From: Astropecten irregularis | Lineage: Eukaryota; Echinodermata; Asteroidea; Paxillosida; Astropectinidae | NCBI GenBank assembly: GCA_963971285.1 | Contig: OZ020246.1 | Location: 7,237,217 to 7,301,216, forward strand | DNA: 64,000 bases | Direction: 5' to 3' | Shown: positions 1-11,534 of the stretch, piece after piece | Position numbering within the stretch: position 1 is the stretch's first letter | How the letters are laid out: the number at the start of each line of letters is the position of its first letter | The notes under the pieces: generated by a model | What the model saw: only the letters and a program-made list of their open reading frames with translations | What the model was told of the DNA's origin: nothing | The model's database searches: none | Position numbers and translations under genes: made by a program

Positions 1-383
1 ACAATGTCACGTTTAGACACTTTAATTTAGTTGAAAGCAGAAGTGTTGTTGTATTTTTCTCTTTCCGAGTCATACATGTATCTTATAAAAGACCACAAAT
101 CTTGGTTATTGTTCTTGCATGTTTGTTGCTGCACAAAATGTCAAGTTGAATCGACATTTCATGATTTTGCTCACAGGTGTCAAGAAATTGTGATTATTAA
201 ACATTTTAGTTGATGGCATAGTTTGTCATAGCTTTTAAAATTGTATGATCTGCATATCTTAAAGATACTCCAAGGTATTGTCAAATGCTGATTTTTCATG
301 AACGTCCCAGGTCCCTTTTACGAATATTGTTTCTCTTTTCAAACAGAAGATTCCTATTGATCTTGAAAGATTGCTATCCTCCC
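1..383. other. AT-rich intergenic sequence, nothing recognised
   Basis: No convincing coding frame or repeat border. Short open frames here lack any recognisable family. Confidence 0.4.
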
Positions 384-1148
384 ACAATGGGCCGTATGCA
401 TAAAAAGTAGAAATTGCTTTTTCTAGCCTTTTACTTGAATCCGTATGCATAAAAATAAGCCATTGCTTGCAAGTTAAAGCTTTAGCTAGCAAGCACAAGC
501 AATAACTTGCGGGCAGCAAGCAACTGCTTAAAGATAAGCAATTGCTCAACAAAACGTATGCATAAGACGAACCTTTTTCTTGCTCTTATGAGCAATTGCT
601 TACGTTTTTTGAAGCTCCGTCATACCAGCTTGAGCTCTTGCTTATCTTAATCATGATGTTTGCATTTAATCATCCTGTTCATGATCGTAAGAGAAACCCC
701 GAAGTTGTACAGGAATAGAATAAATCGAGAAGAAATTATAGCTCCAGCGACCTATCGGAATTATTCCGTTTGTGTTTTGTTTTCGCTCTTGTCTTCATTT
801 ATTTTTCAACCATCCTTTTGCCAATACTGGTCATGATCGTGGTCTTTGCTTGCTGCAGAGCTCGTATGAGTGTTTTGCATTCTGTACTGATCACCTCCCA
901 CGTTACATATAACGTAATCCGCCTTTGTACTCCCATGAATGGTTTTTGCGCCGTCCTGGCATCCTTATTGTTGAAACCTCAAGCAACTGCTTACTGAAAG
1001 CAAGCAAAAGGCTTAAGCTGAAGCAAAAGTTTATGCATACGGATTTAAGGAATTGCTTGAACTTGATCTTTTGCCTGACAAGCAATTGCTTGTGCTTGAA
1101 GCAATTGCTTGCAAGCAATTGCTACTTTTTATGCATACGGCCCATTGT
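384..1148. mobile_element. Foldback / MITE-like element, ~765 bp
   Basis: The left end CAATGGGCCGTATGCATAAA is repeated inverted at the right end. Subterminal arms on both sides are full of AAGCAATTGCTT palindromes. No transposase frame. A target duplication is not clear. Confidence 0.7.
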
Positions 1149-1328
1149 CTTGGTCACAGAGTCAACGATCCATGACATCACTCTGTAGTGAATGTTTTTG
1201 GCAGCTGACCTCTTTTATGTCAATTACCTCTCTCATGTAATTTGGACTTTTTCCCATTGATTCTCCTATCAATTTCTTTCATTCTTAATGCACTCTACAT
1301 CCATGTCTCTCTGTAAATTGACACCTGA

Positions 1329-2795
1329 TTGTGGAGGCCTGAACATGATTTAAACATAGAGAACCAGTCAGCATACCGTCGTTGGCACAGCACAGAGACC
1401 GCTCTTCTGAAGGTACAGAATGACATTCTTCGAGCGATGGACAACAGGTTGATCACCTTTGTCGTATTTCTGGACCTGTCCGCTGCGTTCGACTGTGTTG
1501 ACCACACGATTCTCCTACACCGATTGAACAAGCTCTTTGGAATCTCAGGTATGGTGAGACTGTGGTTTGACTCGTACCTCTCCAACAGATGCTTCAGGAT
1601 GAAGGTTGCGAGTGACATATCGCAACAAAAAACCTTGAAATTTGGAGTGCCACAGGGCTCTGTGGTTGGTCCACAACTTTTCAGTTTGTACACACATCCT
1701 CTTGCTGACATCATCAGCCGTCATGATGGGATACAGCATCACATCTATGCAGATGATGTACAATTGTATATCTCTGTCGATCCGAAGAACAAGAGTGCAA
1801 TGACAGCTGCTCTCAAGTCTTTATCCATGTGTATCATCAGTCTGCAGCAGTGGATGAAGAGCAACATGTTGAAGCTGAACTCTGAGAAAACCGAGTTCCT
1901 CATTGTTGCTAGTCCACACTACCGTCATCTTGTGGCGGGAATTGATCTGACAATTGGTGATACAGTTATCGAGCCATCATCATCGATCCGAAGTTTGGGC
2001 GTTGAGATTGATGCTAATCTCAAGATGAGCCACCACGTGTCATCCCTATCCAGTTCGCTCCACTTTCATTTGTGGAACATAGCACGCATCAGACCCTTTC
2101 TGGACCAGTCTGCGTGCGAGCATGCTGTTAGAGCTCTCGTGTCGTCTAGGATCGACTACTCAAACTCCCTTCTCTGTGGCACTTCTGCTCTAAATGTAAG
2201 GCGACTCCAGCGGGCCCAGAACCATGCTGCAAAGTTGGTCTTCAGGGCCAAGAAATATGACCACGTTACGCCTCTCCTGAAACAACTCCATTGGCTCCCT
2301 GTTGAAAAACGCATTACATACAAGATCCTAACTATTACATACAAATGTCTTAATAACACTGCTCCCAACTATCTCGCAAACCTCTAATGTAAGCATGAAC
2401 CAGCAAGACCAGGCCTTAGATCCAGTAATGACCCAGCACTTCTCGCAGCTCCAAGGACTAACACATCCGCAGGTGACAGATCATTTTCCTCAGCAGCACC
2501 ACGTTTATGGAACAACCTCCCCCTCAATCTACGGACTTTGCCTTCTCTACATCAGTTTCAGAATTCACTAAAGACATTTCTTTTTGACGCTTGATGTTTT
2601 TCGTACTCACATGGTTTATGAGTAATTATGTAAGACAATGGTTTTCTTGGTAATATTTCTTGGTAATATTATTTGTTCACAAGTTTGTTTTTTTCGTTTT
2701 GATTTTCTTATATTTATGCCTTTCTTGTTAAGCGCTGTGATACTCTTGTAATGAGCGCTATATAAATGCTAGTATTGTATTGTTGTATTGTATTG
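1329..2795 (+). mobile_element. 5'-truncated CR1/L2-type LINE with reverse transcriptase
   Basis: The frame encodes the second half of a non-LTR reverse transcriptase: QSAYRRWHSTETALLKVQND, VVFLDLSAAFDCVDH, GVPQGSVVGPQLFSLY and the catalytic YADD box near 1749-1760. It stops at TAA 2385-2387, but the same frame continues with typical C-terminal sequence (RLWNNLPLNLR) to TGA at 2592-2594, so it is a single nonsense change. The 3' end has GCGCTATATAAAT and a short TTGTA-type repeat tail, as in this clade. Endonuclease and 5' parts are missing, so it is a dead copy. Confidence 0.88.
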
Positions 2796-3319
2796 ATGCC
2801 TATAAAGAGTCTGCACCACTGGTAATGTCATGCAATAGGGTAATGGTCTAGTTAGTGTAAGTTGAAACACTTGAAAGAAGGCAACAATGAGTCAGGTGGT
2901 TCCTGATGATACCCCCACCTCTGAGTGGTTAATACAAAGAACCAGCAATGGATATTGTTGGTCTTTGTGGGACCTTTATACCACAAGTGTTTTCAATTTT
3001 TAAGAAATAAAGAAAACTCATGTACTAAAAAGAAAGTGGCGTATTTTATTTCAAGGAATTACTCTGAACATCTTTGTTGTGCTGTATGCTTTGTTTTATT
3101 TTGTTTTGTTTACTATGTTGTTGTTGTTGTTGTTGTTGTTGTTTTGGTATGTAGAGCATTCACTTTGATCATGTAGTTTTTCAAAATACATTTAAAAAAA
3201 AAACATTTATTATCTTTTTCCAGAAACTCATGTATATGAAGAATGCATCAAGCAAAACAGTGTAATTGATAAGTGGGACATTGCCACTGACATTCTCCTA
3301 ATTAATAAAGTATCAGGGA
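2796..3319. other. Intergenic sequence with (GTT)n tract
   Basis: A short GTT microsatellite lies at about 3116-3145. Nothing else is recognised. Confidence 0.5.
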
Positions 3320-3372
3320 AGGGGGGGGGGGGGGGAGGGGCTAGGGTTACTTGACCCCCCCCCCCCCCCCCC
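3320..3372. repeat. Poly-G / poly-C hairpin-capable tract
   Basis: A run of G (about 3320-3334) is followed by a run of C (about 3354-3372) separated by ~20 bp. Prone to secondary structure and sequencing error. Confidence 0.7.
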
Positions 3373-3536
3373 ACCAGGATTGGCAGGGAAATGCCACCAC
3401 CCATGTATGAGAGATGTACATGTAGAAAGAGCCCCACCAACCCCTACCCTCCCCCTCCCCCCAAACCCCCAAACCCTTCCTGCACTTTCAGAAATTGCAA
3501 GGATGTTTCAAGTGAGAAAAGTTGATTGGTTCTTAA

Positions 3537-3903
3537 CGGGATGGTACAGAATTGGTAAGACCAAATACACTTCATGATCACAGATTCACATAAAACTTAC
3601 ACAGTATAATGGTGATGATAGGAGAAAACATCCCATGAAATGTTTTTGTCTGAAATGCTATATTCGTTGAGAAATAAATGAATCTAATTTCCGTTTGGAA
3701 TAAATCGCTTCGAAGCGTTTTATTCATTCGTTGAAATGTGTACAGTTTTCTGTACACGGGTTTTCACTATTTTTTCGTGACCCAGATGGCTGATTGACCT
3801 CAAACTTCTACAGGTCTGTCAGTTAAGGTATATGATGGATTATATAATGTGCTTTCACTGTCAGCAACGATTTTGTCGCAAAAGCCAGTTCTGTACCATC
3901 CCT
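3537..3903. mobile_element. TTAA-flanked MITE, family U
   Basis: TTAA at both borders. Inverted ends (A/C)GGGATGGTACAGAA. Internal text resembles families M and V (a CTGAAATGCTATATT stretch). Noncoding. Confidence 0.65.
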
Positions 3904-4106
3904 TTAATTTAAAAAAAAAATGTTTCAAAAAAGTATGAGGAAATCCTCATACAATGTTAGAATGTTTGCAGTGATAAACCTTTTGATAACATGAGTCTTT
4001 AGACAATTGACAATGCACAGTGAATTTAATCTTGACTGAGGACGTTCATTTTGTGAGTACTTATCGCCGACTTTTCAACAGAGGGCGGCAGACAAAATAT
4101 TGATCA

Positions 4107-4348
4107 GGGCCCTTTTCCAAACCTCGGCTCCGGCTCAGGCTCCGGCTCCAGCTCCATTTCTTGAAACCATTATAAAATAAAGGGTATCAAAATATCATCT
4201 TTTGGCTATGGCTTGGAAGTAGATACTCTAATTTTAACAAGAAGACAGAGCTTCAGCTTCAATGAAAAGCCAGAACCTATATTTTCAGCATATGGATGAC
4301 AGTGCCGAAGCCGGAGCCTGAGCCGGAGCCGAGGTTTGGAAAAGGGCC
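4107..4348. mobile_element. Family I MITE, copy 1
   Basis: Inverted ends contain GGCTCCGGCTCAGGCTCC hexamer repeats. The core TTCAGCATATGGATG is shared with copies at 31552 and 56099. Its hexamers create spurious Pro/Glu frames. Confidence 0.7.
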
Positions 4349-4805
4349 TTGCTTTACGTATCATTTTGCTGAACGTTCAACAGAGGGCGCCAGACACAAT
4401 ATTAAAAACAATTTGCGACGTTATAATTCCTTGGAGTCGGGCTGGGCTGACGTTCAATTTTCATTAAAAGTTAAAACCAATCAAACTTAAATTAATTAAT
4501 CTTTAAACTAAGTTATTTACATGTGAATGAATTAATCAAACACGAGATTTAACAGAATGCGGTGACTTCCAATGATAGCCAATGGTATTTTGAAATGAAT
4601 AAGGTTTTGTCACGTCAAGAATGAGTGGAATTTGGTAAATGCTGAGAGCTGAGACTGAGCACTAAGATCGATCTTTAAGATTAATCGAAAAGGGAATGGC
4701 CCGAAGGGGGACGTCTGTAGCCCCGCCCCCAAATTAGAACAAATAATGAAGGGAAGGAGGCAGGAAATAATTTATATACTTGTATAATTTTCGTGTACAG
4801 ATTTC
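4349..4805. other. AT-rich intergenic sequence, nothing recognised
   Basis: Between MITE I1 and the tandem array. A short GAGGGCG(G/C)CAGAC motif occurs at both 4080 and 4382. Confidence 0.35.
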
Positions 4806-5269
4806 ATCTTGATGGGCTCAGTATTCAGGGAGTTATTTCCAACTATAGCTGGAAAATAATCAAAATATATGTCAAAAGATTTTGCAGTGTTTTGAAGGCA
4901 GCTGAGGGATGCTTTTTCTAGATGCAAGTCCTGCTATACTTTAATTTTCGTTCATAAAAATGATACCATCCTAGCATGTAGGGACATCTAGGGCTACATT
5001 TTTCGTACAGGTTTTAGCATGATCGTATTGAGGGAGTTATTGCCAACGCTAGCTGAAAATGTATGTCAAAAATGATGTTTTATTGCAGTGTTTTGACGGC
5101 CGGCAGCTGAGGAATAGGGATGCTTTTTCTTGTTGCAAGTCGCGGTTTACTTGATCTTTCGGCTATACAAATGTTTTTGAAATGTGACAAATATGCAACC
5201 GTCCTATAGGGAACATCTGGGGCTATTATTATTTTCGTACATGTTTTAGCTTGATCGGCTCAGTATTAA
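4806..5269. repeat. ~230-bp tandem repeat, units 1-2 (left part of split array)
   Basis: Units start with a CAGTATT..GGGAGTTATT(T/G)CC block and contain GCAGTGTTTTGACGGCAGCTG and GAAATGTGACAAAT. The array continues at 11110 after inserted elements. Confidence 0.75.
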
Positions 5270-5338
5270 AGGGATTGCATACGTTTGGTAATTTGAGCCT
5301 ATTGTTTGTTTCAAACCAATATAATTGTATATATATAC

Positions 5339-6383
5339 TGTAGCGAAAATTGGTTCTTGTTTACCTTTTTATAATCCACGCTTGCGTATGCTGCTACGAG
5401 CTCCTGCGTGCGCATGGCTTCTAAATTGCGTCATCAAGTTGGCTATTTTTATCCTTTAATTGGGCGCCTTCGCCACACGCCCATGGCAATGTATGTGCGT
5501 GTAGCACATTTGTGCGCTTTTGGGCTTGTTATAAGTGGGCGCGTATTAGCTTCCAATTGGGCGCTCATGGATTTATCTTTACACTAAAATGTAGACACGT
5601 TGGGCGCTTTTCACGCCCAAAGTTGTAGCGCGAAATTTAATGGTTGCTACGAACGCGCTTAGTAAACTTTTTCTCTCACTTGTCAAGTTGCTGCCAATCA
5701 CGAGAGTTGTGCGCGTGCTGTGCGGCGTTATTGTAAGGACAGTCTTTGTTCATCAATAATTGTAGATTAATTCAAGCAGTTATTTCTTGGATGCTAGACG
5801 AATTATGGTAAGCTTGTTTCTGTCATTGTTATCTTTCTGTGAATATTTGGCGAATGTTTGGAGTTGAATTGTCACGGTTTGTGTCAGATTATTGTGATTG
5901 ACGCACCTCCCGGAGGTGCTAGTGTTTCTTTATTTTCGGAGGCGCTAGTGTTTCTTTATTTTCGGAGGCGCTAGTGTTTCTTTATTTTCGGAGGCGCTAA
6001 GTCTTATATGCTCTTTCATAATTTACTGGCACCGTATTGTCACTGCAGTAAGATTTTCTGCCAGCCTTTATTTCGCCTTGAGTAACTGGTTGTTGATTAT
6101 TTAATAAATCATTGTTTTTATTGTTGTTGAATCCAAAACACTGTTCCCCAGTGTCTCTTACTCTGTCCATCCCCACTTGCCCATAGATTCAGGATATATT
6201 TTCCTCTAACGAACGTCCCCCGCAAGTCTGCACTCAGCCGCTCGGGTGCAGCTTGTTGTGATTCTTTTAGTTTATTTACTTTGGGAACGATTGTTGGTCA
6301 AGGCCGAGATTTCTCGTTGCAGTCAACGAGCGAGCCATTTCCGGCAATTCCTCCCAACGGGAGAGTTTTCCTTTCCCGCCACA
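5339..6383 (+). repeat. 5' LTR, 1,045 bp
   Basis: Starts TGTAGCGAAAATTGG and ends TTTCCCGCCACA. Contains AATAAA at 6103-6108, a GCACCTCCCGGAGGTGC palindrome near 5904, and three near-copies of a ~30-bp motif (CGGAGGCGCTAGTGTTTCTT). Equal in length to, and apparently identical with, the LTR at 9755. Confidence 0.93.
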
Positions 6384-6385
6384 AA

Positions 6386-6403
6386 TGGTGTCAGAAGTGG
6401 GAT
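6386..6403 (+). promoter_or_regulatory. Retrotransposon primer-binding site
   Basis: TGGTGTCAGAAGTGGGAT begins 2 nt after the LTR and, from memory, complements the 3' end of a leucine tRNA with one mismatch. TGG at the start is the usual complement of the CCA tail. Confidence 0.7.
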
Positions 6404-8269
6404 TTTTATGGATGTGAGGATTGGACAGAATTAAGATTTTATTGGGGATTTACTGAGTTATGTTCTTTGCACCTCCCTCGTGGTGAGCGTGCTTGAACCA
6501 CACCTCTGTCTGCACCTCTCCCGGAGGTGCTATTGCTCATGTTGCTTAGCGTGTGCTCTAAATTGTTTTGTGTATCGCAATTAAATCCTGTATAATTCAG
6601 GAAAAACCTTCTTTTGTCTTTTGTTGTTGTTCTTTATTCACTGTGGTAGTTACACCTCTACTGGACGTGTCGCCAGAGTATACAGTGTGTGAGAAATGGC
6701 GGTACTCACGTAGACTGAATAAAATAGTCACGTTTTTCAGTTGTACTTTTGTGTGCAGTGTGTTTGTTAATTGTGGTTTTTATTGGCGTGCACCTCCGTT
6801 GGAGGCGCCGCGTGCACCTCCACTGGACGGAGGCGCGCGCCTCCGCTGGACGGAGGCGCGCACCTCCCCGGAGGTGCTACAGGTTGTAGTGAATTATGAG
6901 TGTTCTGTGTTGGCGCATAACGTTGGCATGGCATGCGCCGTAAATTAACGGAACGCAATTGAAGCAAGCAGCTCCAAAATAAATGGATGCTGCAGAACAA
7001 TCCGAAGGGGGAACTGAGTTTCTCGAAAGGAAACTAAGTGATCGTATGCGCTCATAGTCGCACCGATCTTGACAGCAACTTGACAAGTCACTGTCACGAC
7101 ACGGAAGTGTCGTGAAGTCGCATACGGGAGTCCAGTTCGGACCGCAGGTTAGTCCGAATAGTGATTGGAGGATGAGGCCGAGATGTCTCGTTGTATAAAA
7201 CGAGCGAGCCTTCAAGTTTCGCCAATACAGGAGCCTGTTTGGTTCGGGCCGGATGCTATTCCCGATAGCGACAACCTAGAAATGTAGATTAAGAATGGCG
7301 GTATATATCTGCCAAAATCAGAACTGATGTCGGGCTATGTGTCGGAATGTGTCCACACGACAGCCAAGAGTCAGTCTCCCGGGCCAGAAATTGGAGCTAC
7401 AAGGGAGCGTAATGAGAAATCCGGCGGAGGCAGGGAAATACCTCCCCCGGTAGATATAGCGCATCCTAATGATGGGATTGCGTGCTGACGAAATCCAATG
7501 GCGAGGGTTGGAGGTCCGCGTATATCCCTCCACGCCTTGGACACAAGATAGAGACGGCCATGTGCGCCGCGTAGAGGGATTGGAAAAGTGCTCGAGTGGG
7601 GCAAAAATGCCATCCCAATGTAGAATAACAGATAGTTTGGTAAGTCGCCATGGAAAGACTACCAAAGACGTTTTGAGGCATGAAATGATTGCCAAAAGTC
7701 GGAATGACAGTGAAGCCGCTATAGCCGCGAGTTTAAAAGGAAAGTCACTGAAGGTACTCAGTTGTTATAGGGATACAACTGCAGTATAAGGAATTACTTC
7801 AGTATAGAAGCCCGGTCGTTTGGGCATATATATGGCCAGATGTATATGGCCGAGATATAGAACTCCAGTCATGGAGACAGGGTCAGAAGGAATTGACCCT
7901 GGGAGAATTGGGACAAGCTAAAAGGGAGCTTGTTGCCCAGCCTACCTCAAGTTTGACGAGGAAGGCAGAGACCGCCTTTTGCGGGCCCATACTCTGACGC
8001 GATTGAGCAACAATCGGTTAGAGAGGGAGTTTTTTTATTTAGCAAACCCAACACGCTTTACGAAGCGATTTAAAGAGCTGCCTAGCTGGCTACGGAAAAT
8101 TTGAATCCCTAAGGGACGGTAAGGAAGCCGAAATACGGTCGAGCCAGTGAGAATGAAAATAAGCTTTTGGGTACGGTGCAGTAAGTTATGGCTGCACGCA
8201 CGAGAGAAGTGAAGGCCTATATGGCCTTTATTCCTCATGGGCCACCTGGAAAGGAGGCACCCGTTGGAG

Positions 8270-8345
8270 GACCGTTAAATTGAGTTTATAATTTGCTATA
8301 GTTGTGGAGAAAGAGGACATTTGGCTAGAAAAAAAACTTTGGAAA
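8270..8345 (+). pseudogene. Gag nucleocapsid zinc-knuckle relic in the LTR element
   Basis: One frame reads CYSCGERGHLARK at 8294-8332, fitting C-X2-C-X4-H of a retroviral-type knuckle. The final Cys is absent and an A-rich run follows. Flanking gag sequence is broken by stops. Confidence 0.5.
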
Positions 8346-8879
8346 AAAAAAAAACCGGTCGACCCAAAGGCCCGAGGGGAGACCAGAAACTCGAAAAATG
8401 TGTCAGGCGACGGTACGGGATTTCATCTCGGTACCGAAATGAATGGACAAAAGGAGGTGCCGGCGGTGCCCTATCAGTTGTCCAGTCAGGGCATTAGGGC
8501 AAGTAGGCCTATAATTATAAGAAGGCAGAAAATGGAATATGACAGGAAATGCAGTGGGAATTCCTATGAAGTTGTGAATTTGGATTGGCCCAACTAAAGT
8601 CAAAGTGGGCCAATGTAAAAGTGAGAAGTTATCTCACCTAGGCACGTAACGGTAACTAATAGTAAAACCAAAATCATGCACTTGTGAGCGGAAGGAGTTC
8701 CCTCCATGTGAAAGGCAGGGTGAGTAATTATTATTGTAAAATAGTAGTGCCAGTAGGCAGGGAGACGGACGCAAATCGTCCATTAAAGTATCCCGTAAAG
8801 GAAAAGCGAACATGCAGTCGCTCGATGAACAATATCAGGAGGCCAAAGAACCCGGCTATTGCCGGCATGATACAGAGAT

Positions 8880-9299
8880 TTGAAAAAAAAAGTGGAAATG
8901 AACACCACGGTTAAAGTTATCGTTTTTTCTTTATTGTCCGAACACCGGACGAATAAGACACGGCATCATTGTTTAATTTGCCGGAGGCGCATAGCCTGTT
9001 CAGCCACCGGCGAAATGCCCATGGGCCACCGGTATTTTGCGGCATGCAATGCCAGGTGTTATAGGGCATGGGAGGAGGCGCCGGTTGGCGCTCCCTTGGT
9101 CCGTTGCCCAGAGGAACCGACGACTCCTCCGGCAAGCAGTCCAGCGGTGGAGCCGGTCGCAGTCACGATACCGTCGCAACCTGCAGATTCCACCGGGACC
9201 CACTCAACCGCCAGAGACAGCAAGAGCTCAGCAAGCCGGCCCCCGGATGAGCCATTTTCCCCAGCTACTGGATGGAGACCTTCCCCCTGTGTTGGATGA
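8880..9299 (+). CDS. Cys-rich ORF of unknown function inside the LTR element
   Basis: A 139-codon frame. Residues ~25-60 contain CLIC, GHRYFAACNARC and W, spacing suggestive of a small zinc-binding fold. The C-terminal half is Pro/Ser/Thr-rich. The ATG is preceded by an in-frame poly-A stretch. I do not recognise the family. It could be a gag or captured domain, or a chance frame. Base composition is more GC-rich than the surroundings. Confidence 0.3.
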   Translation: MKKKVEMNTTVKVIVFSLLSEHRTNKTRHHCLICRRRIACSATGEMPMGHRYFAACNARCYRAWEEAPVGAPLVRCPEEPTTPPASSPAVEPVAVTIPSQPADSTGTHSTARDSKSSASRPPDEPFSPATGWRPSPCVG

Positions 9300-9754
9300 G
9301 ATTGCCTTCTCCCCAGTTACCGTCTCTGCCCACATCTCCAAGGGACATTACAAGCGGGACGAGCAGGGCCAGACAGCAGGCTCTCGCCGGCCGGATGAAC
9401 CTCGGTGCGGGAGAGGGAGAACCATGCATCTGCCAGGCGGAGAAACTCACCGGGTGATGTGGATAGCAATCTTCGAACATCGGACTGATTTATTAGGGTT
9501 TTTATCTTCGTGCTGATGAGCTTTAGGGCTTTTGACTTCGTGCTTCATAGGGTCTTTGTCTTCGGCCTATATGAACTGTATAGGGTCAGTCTGAACTGTG
9601 TAAGTTTTAAGTGAATTTGAAAGTGTTACCATCGGCTGAACTTGTTAAAGATGTTTTCTTGTAATTTGTGCTATTTTTGAGAACCAATTATCTTCTTGAT
9701 TTTTATTTGTCGGCTTAATATAAACAGGGACCGTTTATGCCTCGAGTGGGGCTG

Positions 9755-10799
9755 TGTAGCGAAAATTGGTTCTTGTTTACCTTTTTATAATCCACGCTTG
9801 CGTATGCTGCTACGAGCTCCTGCGTGCGCATGGCTTCTAAATTGCGTCATCAAGTTGGCTATTTTTATCCTTTAATTGGGCGCCTTCGCCACACGCCCAT
9901 GGCAATGTATGTGCGTGTAGCACATTTGTGCGCTTTTGGGCTTGTTATAAGTGGGCGCGTATTAGCTTCCAATTGGGCGCTCATGGATTTATCTTTACAC
10001 TAAAATGTAGACACGTTGGGCGCTTTTCACGCCCAAAGTTGTAGCGCGAAATTTAATGGTTGCTACGAACGCGCTTAGTAAACTTTTTCTCTCACTTGTC
10101 AAGTTGCTGCCAATCACGAGAGTTGTGCGCGTGCTGTGCGGCGTTATTGTAAGGACAGTCTTTGTTCATCAATAATTGTAGATTAATTCAAGCAGTTATT
10201 TCTTGGATGCTAGACGAATTATGGTAAGCTTGTTTCTGTCATTGTTATCTTTCTGTGAATATTTGGCGAATGTTTGGAGTTGAATTGTCACGGTTTGTGT
10301 CAGATTATTGTGATTGACGCACCTCCCGGAGGTGCTAGTGTTTCTTTATTTTCGGAGGCGCTAGTGTTTCTTTATTTTCGGAGGCGCTAGTGTTTCTTTA
10401 TTTTCGGAGGCGCTAAGTCTTATATGCTCTTTCATAATTTACTGGCACCGTATTGTCACTGCAGTAAGATTTTCTGCCAGCCTTTATTTCGCCTTGAGTA
10501 ACTGGTTGTTGATTATTTAATAAATCATTGTTTTTATTGTTGTTGAATCCAAAACACTGTTCCCCAGTGTCTCTTACTCTGTCCATCCCCACTTGCCCAT
10601 AGATTCAGGATATATTTTCCTCTAACGAACGTCCCCCGCAAGTCTGCACTCAGCCGCTCGGGTGCAGCTTGTTGTGATTCTTTTAGTTTATTTACTTTGG
10701 GAACGATTGTTGGTCAAGGCCGAGATTTCTCGTTGCAGTCAACGAGCGAGCCATTTCCGGCAATTCCTCCCAACGGGAGAGTTTTCCTTTCCCGCCACA
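9755..10799 (+). repeat. 3' LTR, 1,045 bp
   Basis: Same length and, over every stretch compared by eye, the same sequence as the 5' LTR at an offset of 4,416 bp. AATAAA at 10519-10524. Preceded by a short purine-rich GAGTGGGG tract that may be the polypurine tract. Confidence 0.93.
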
Positions 10800-11109
10800 A
10801 TACCATAAAACTAACCTGTGAAAGTTTCAATTCAAAAGGTGGTAGCGTTTGTGAGATTTTGGCGACAAACTAGAGCGGTTATTTCACGCCAGATAACAGT
10901 TAGTCAATAGCTGAGAGCGTTACGGCCATAACGCTTCTCAGATTCATAATTTTTGGAGATAAAAAGTGACATATCTTTCCATAACCGCGGTACTTCGAAT
11001 TGGACGTTTCTCAATATGCATTATACTATCCAAAGCAGCTGTACTTCTCACCAAGTAAGTTTTTATTGCCATAAATTTTCAGAGTCATTACCAAACGTAT
11101 GCAATGCCT

Positions 11110-11500
11110 TTAAGGGAGTTATTTCCAACTCTATAGCGGAATAAAATGTATCTGAAAACGTTATTTTGCAGTGTTTTGACGGCAGCTGGGATGATTTCAC
11201 TTTAGATGCAATTCGTGCTATAGGCCTATACTTGAACCTTTGGCCATAAAATTGTCTTTGAAATGTGACAAATTATGCTACCATACTGTAGGGAACTTCT
11301 GGGGCTCAGTATATTTCGTTCGTAAAGGTTTCAGCTTGATGGGCTCAGTATTGAAGAAGTTATTTCGACCTCTATCAGGAAAATGTATGTCTAAAGGTTA
11401 TTTTGCAAGGGTTTTGACGGCAGCTGGGGGTGCTTTCTAGTTGTAAGTCGTGCTACTTGAACTTTTGGCCAAATGTCTTTGAAATGTGACAACACGACTC
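11110..11500. repeat. ~230-bp tandem repeat, units 3-4 (right part of split array)
   Basis: Continues the array of 4806-5269: GGGAGTTATTTCCAAC, TTGCAGTGTTTTGACGGCAG and CTTTGAAATGTGACAA recur. Four units in total, diverged. Confidence 0.72.
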
Positions 11501-11534
11501 ACTGGCCGTCTAGTATGCGTTTGTGATTCAGAAC

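Larger units (their letters stand above)
5339..10799. mobile_element. Complete LTR retrotransposon, 5,461 bp, non-autonomous
   Basis: Two direct 1,045-bp LTRs (TG...CA ends) flank a 3.37-kb interior. A 4-bp duplication ATAC lies at 5335-5338 and 10800-10803. A primer-binding site starts 2 nt after the left LTR. No reverse transcriptase, integrase or protease motif is visible in any frame. Only a gag-like zinc-knuckle relic (near 8294) and a Cys-rich frame (8880-9299) are seen. The short target duplication and PBS suit a Gypsy-like element mobilised in trans. Confidence 0.88.
5270..11109. mobile_element. TTAA-flanked MITE (~375 bp of its own) split by an LTR retrotransposon
   Basis: TTAA at 5266-5269 and 11110-11113. 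Inverted ends AGG(G/C)ATTGCATACGTTTGG. Own sequence is 5270-5338 and 10804-11109. The LTR element fills the rest. Joining the flanks at TTAA restores the CAGTATTAAGGGAGTT text of the host tandem repeat. Confidence 0.75.

Noticed and set aside
8304..8597. 97-codon ORF in the LTR element as a gene
   Set aside because: Not the frame of the zinc-knuckle relic, low complexity, no recognisable domain.
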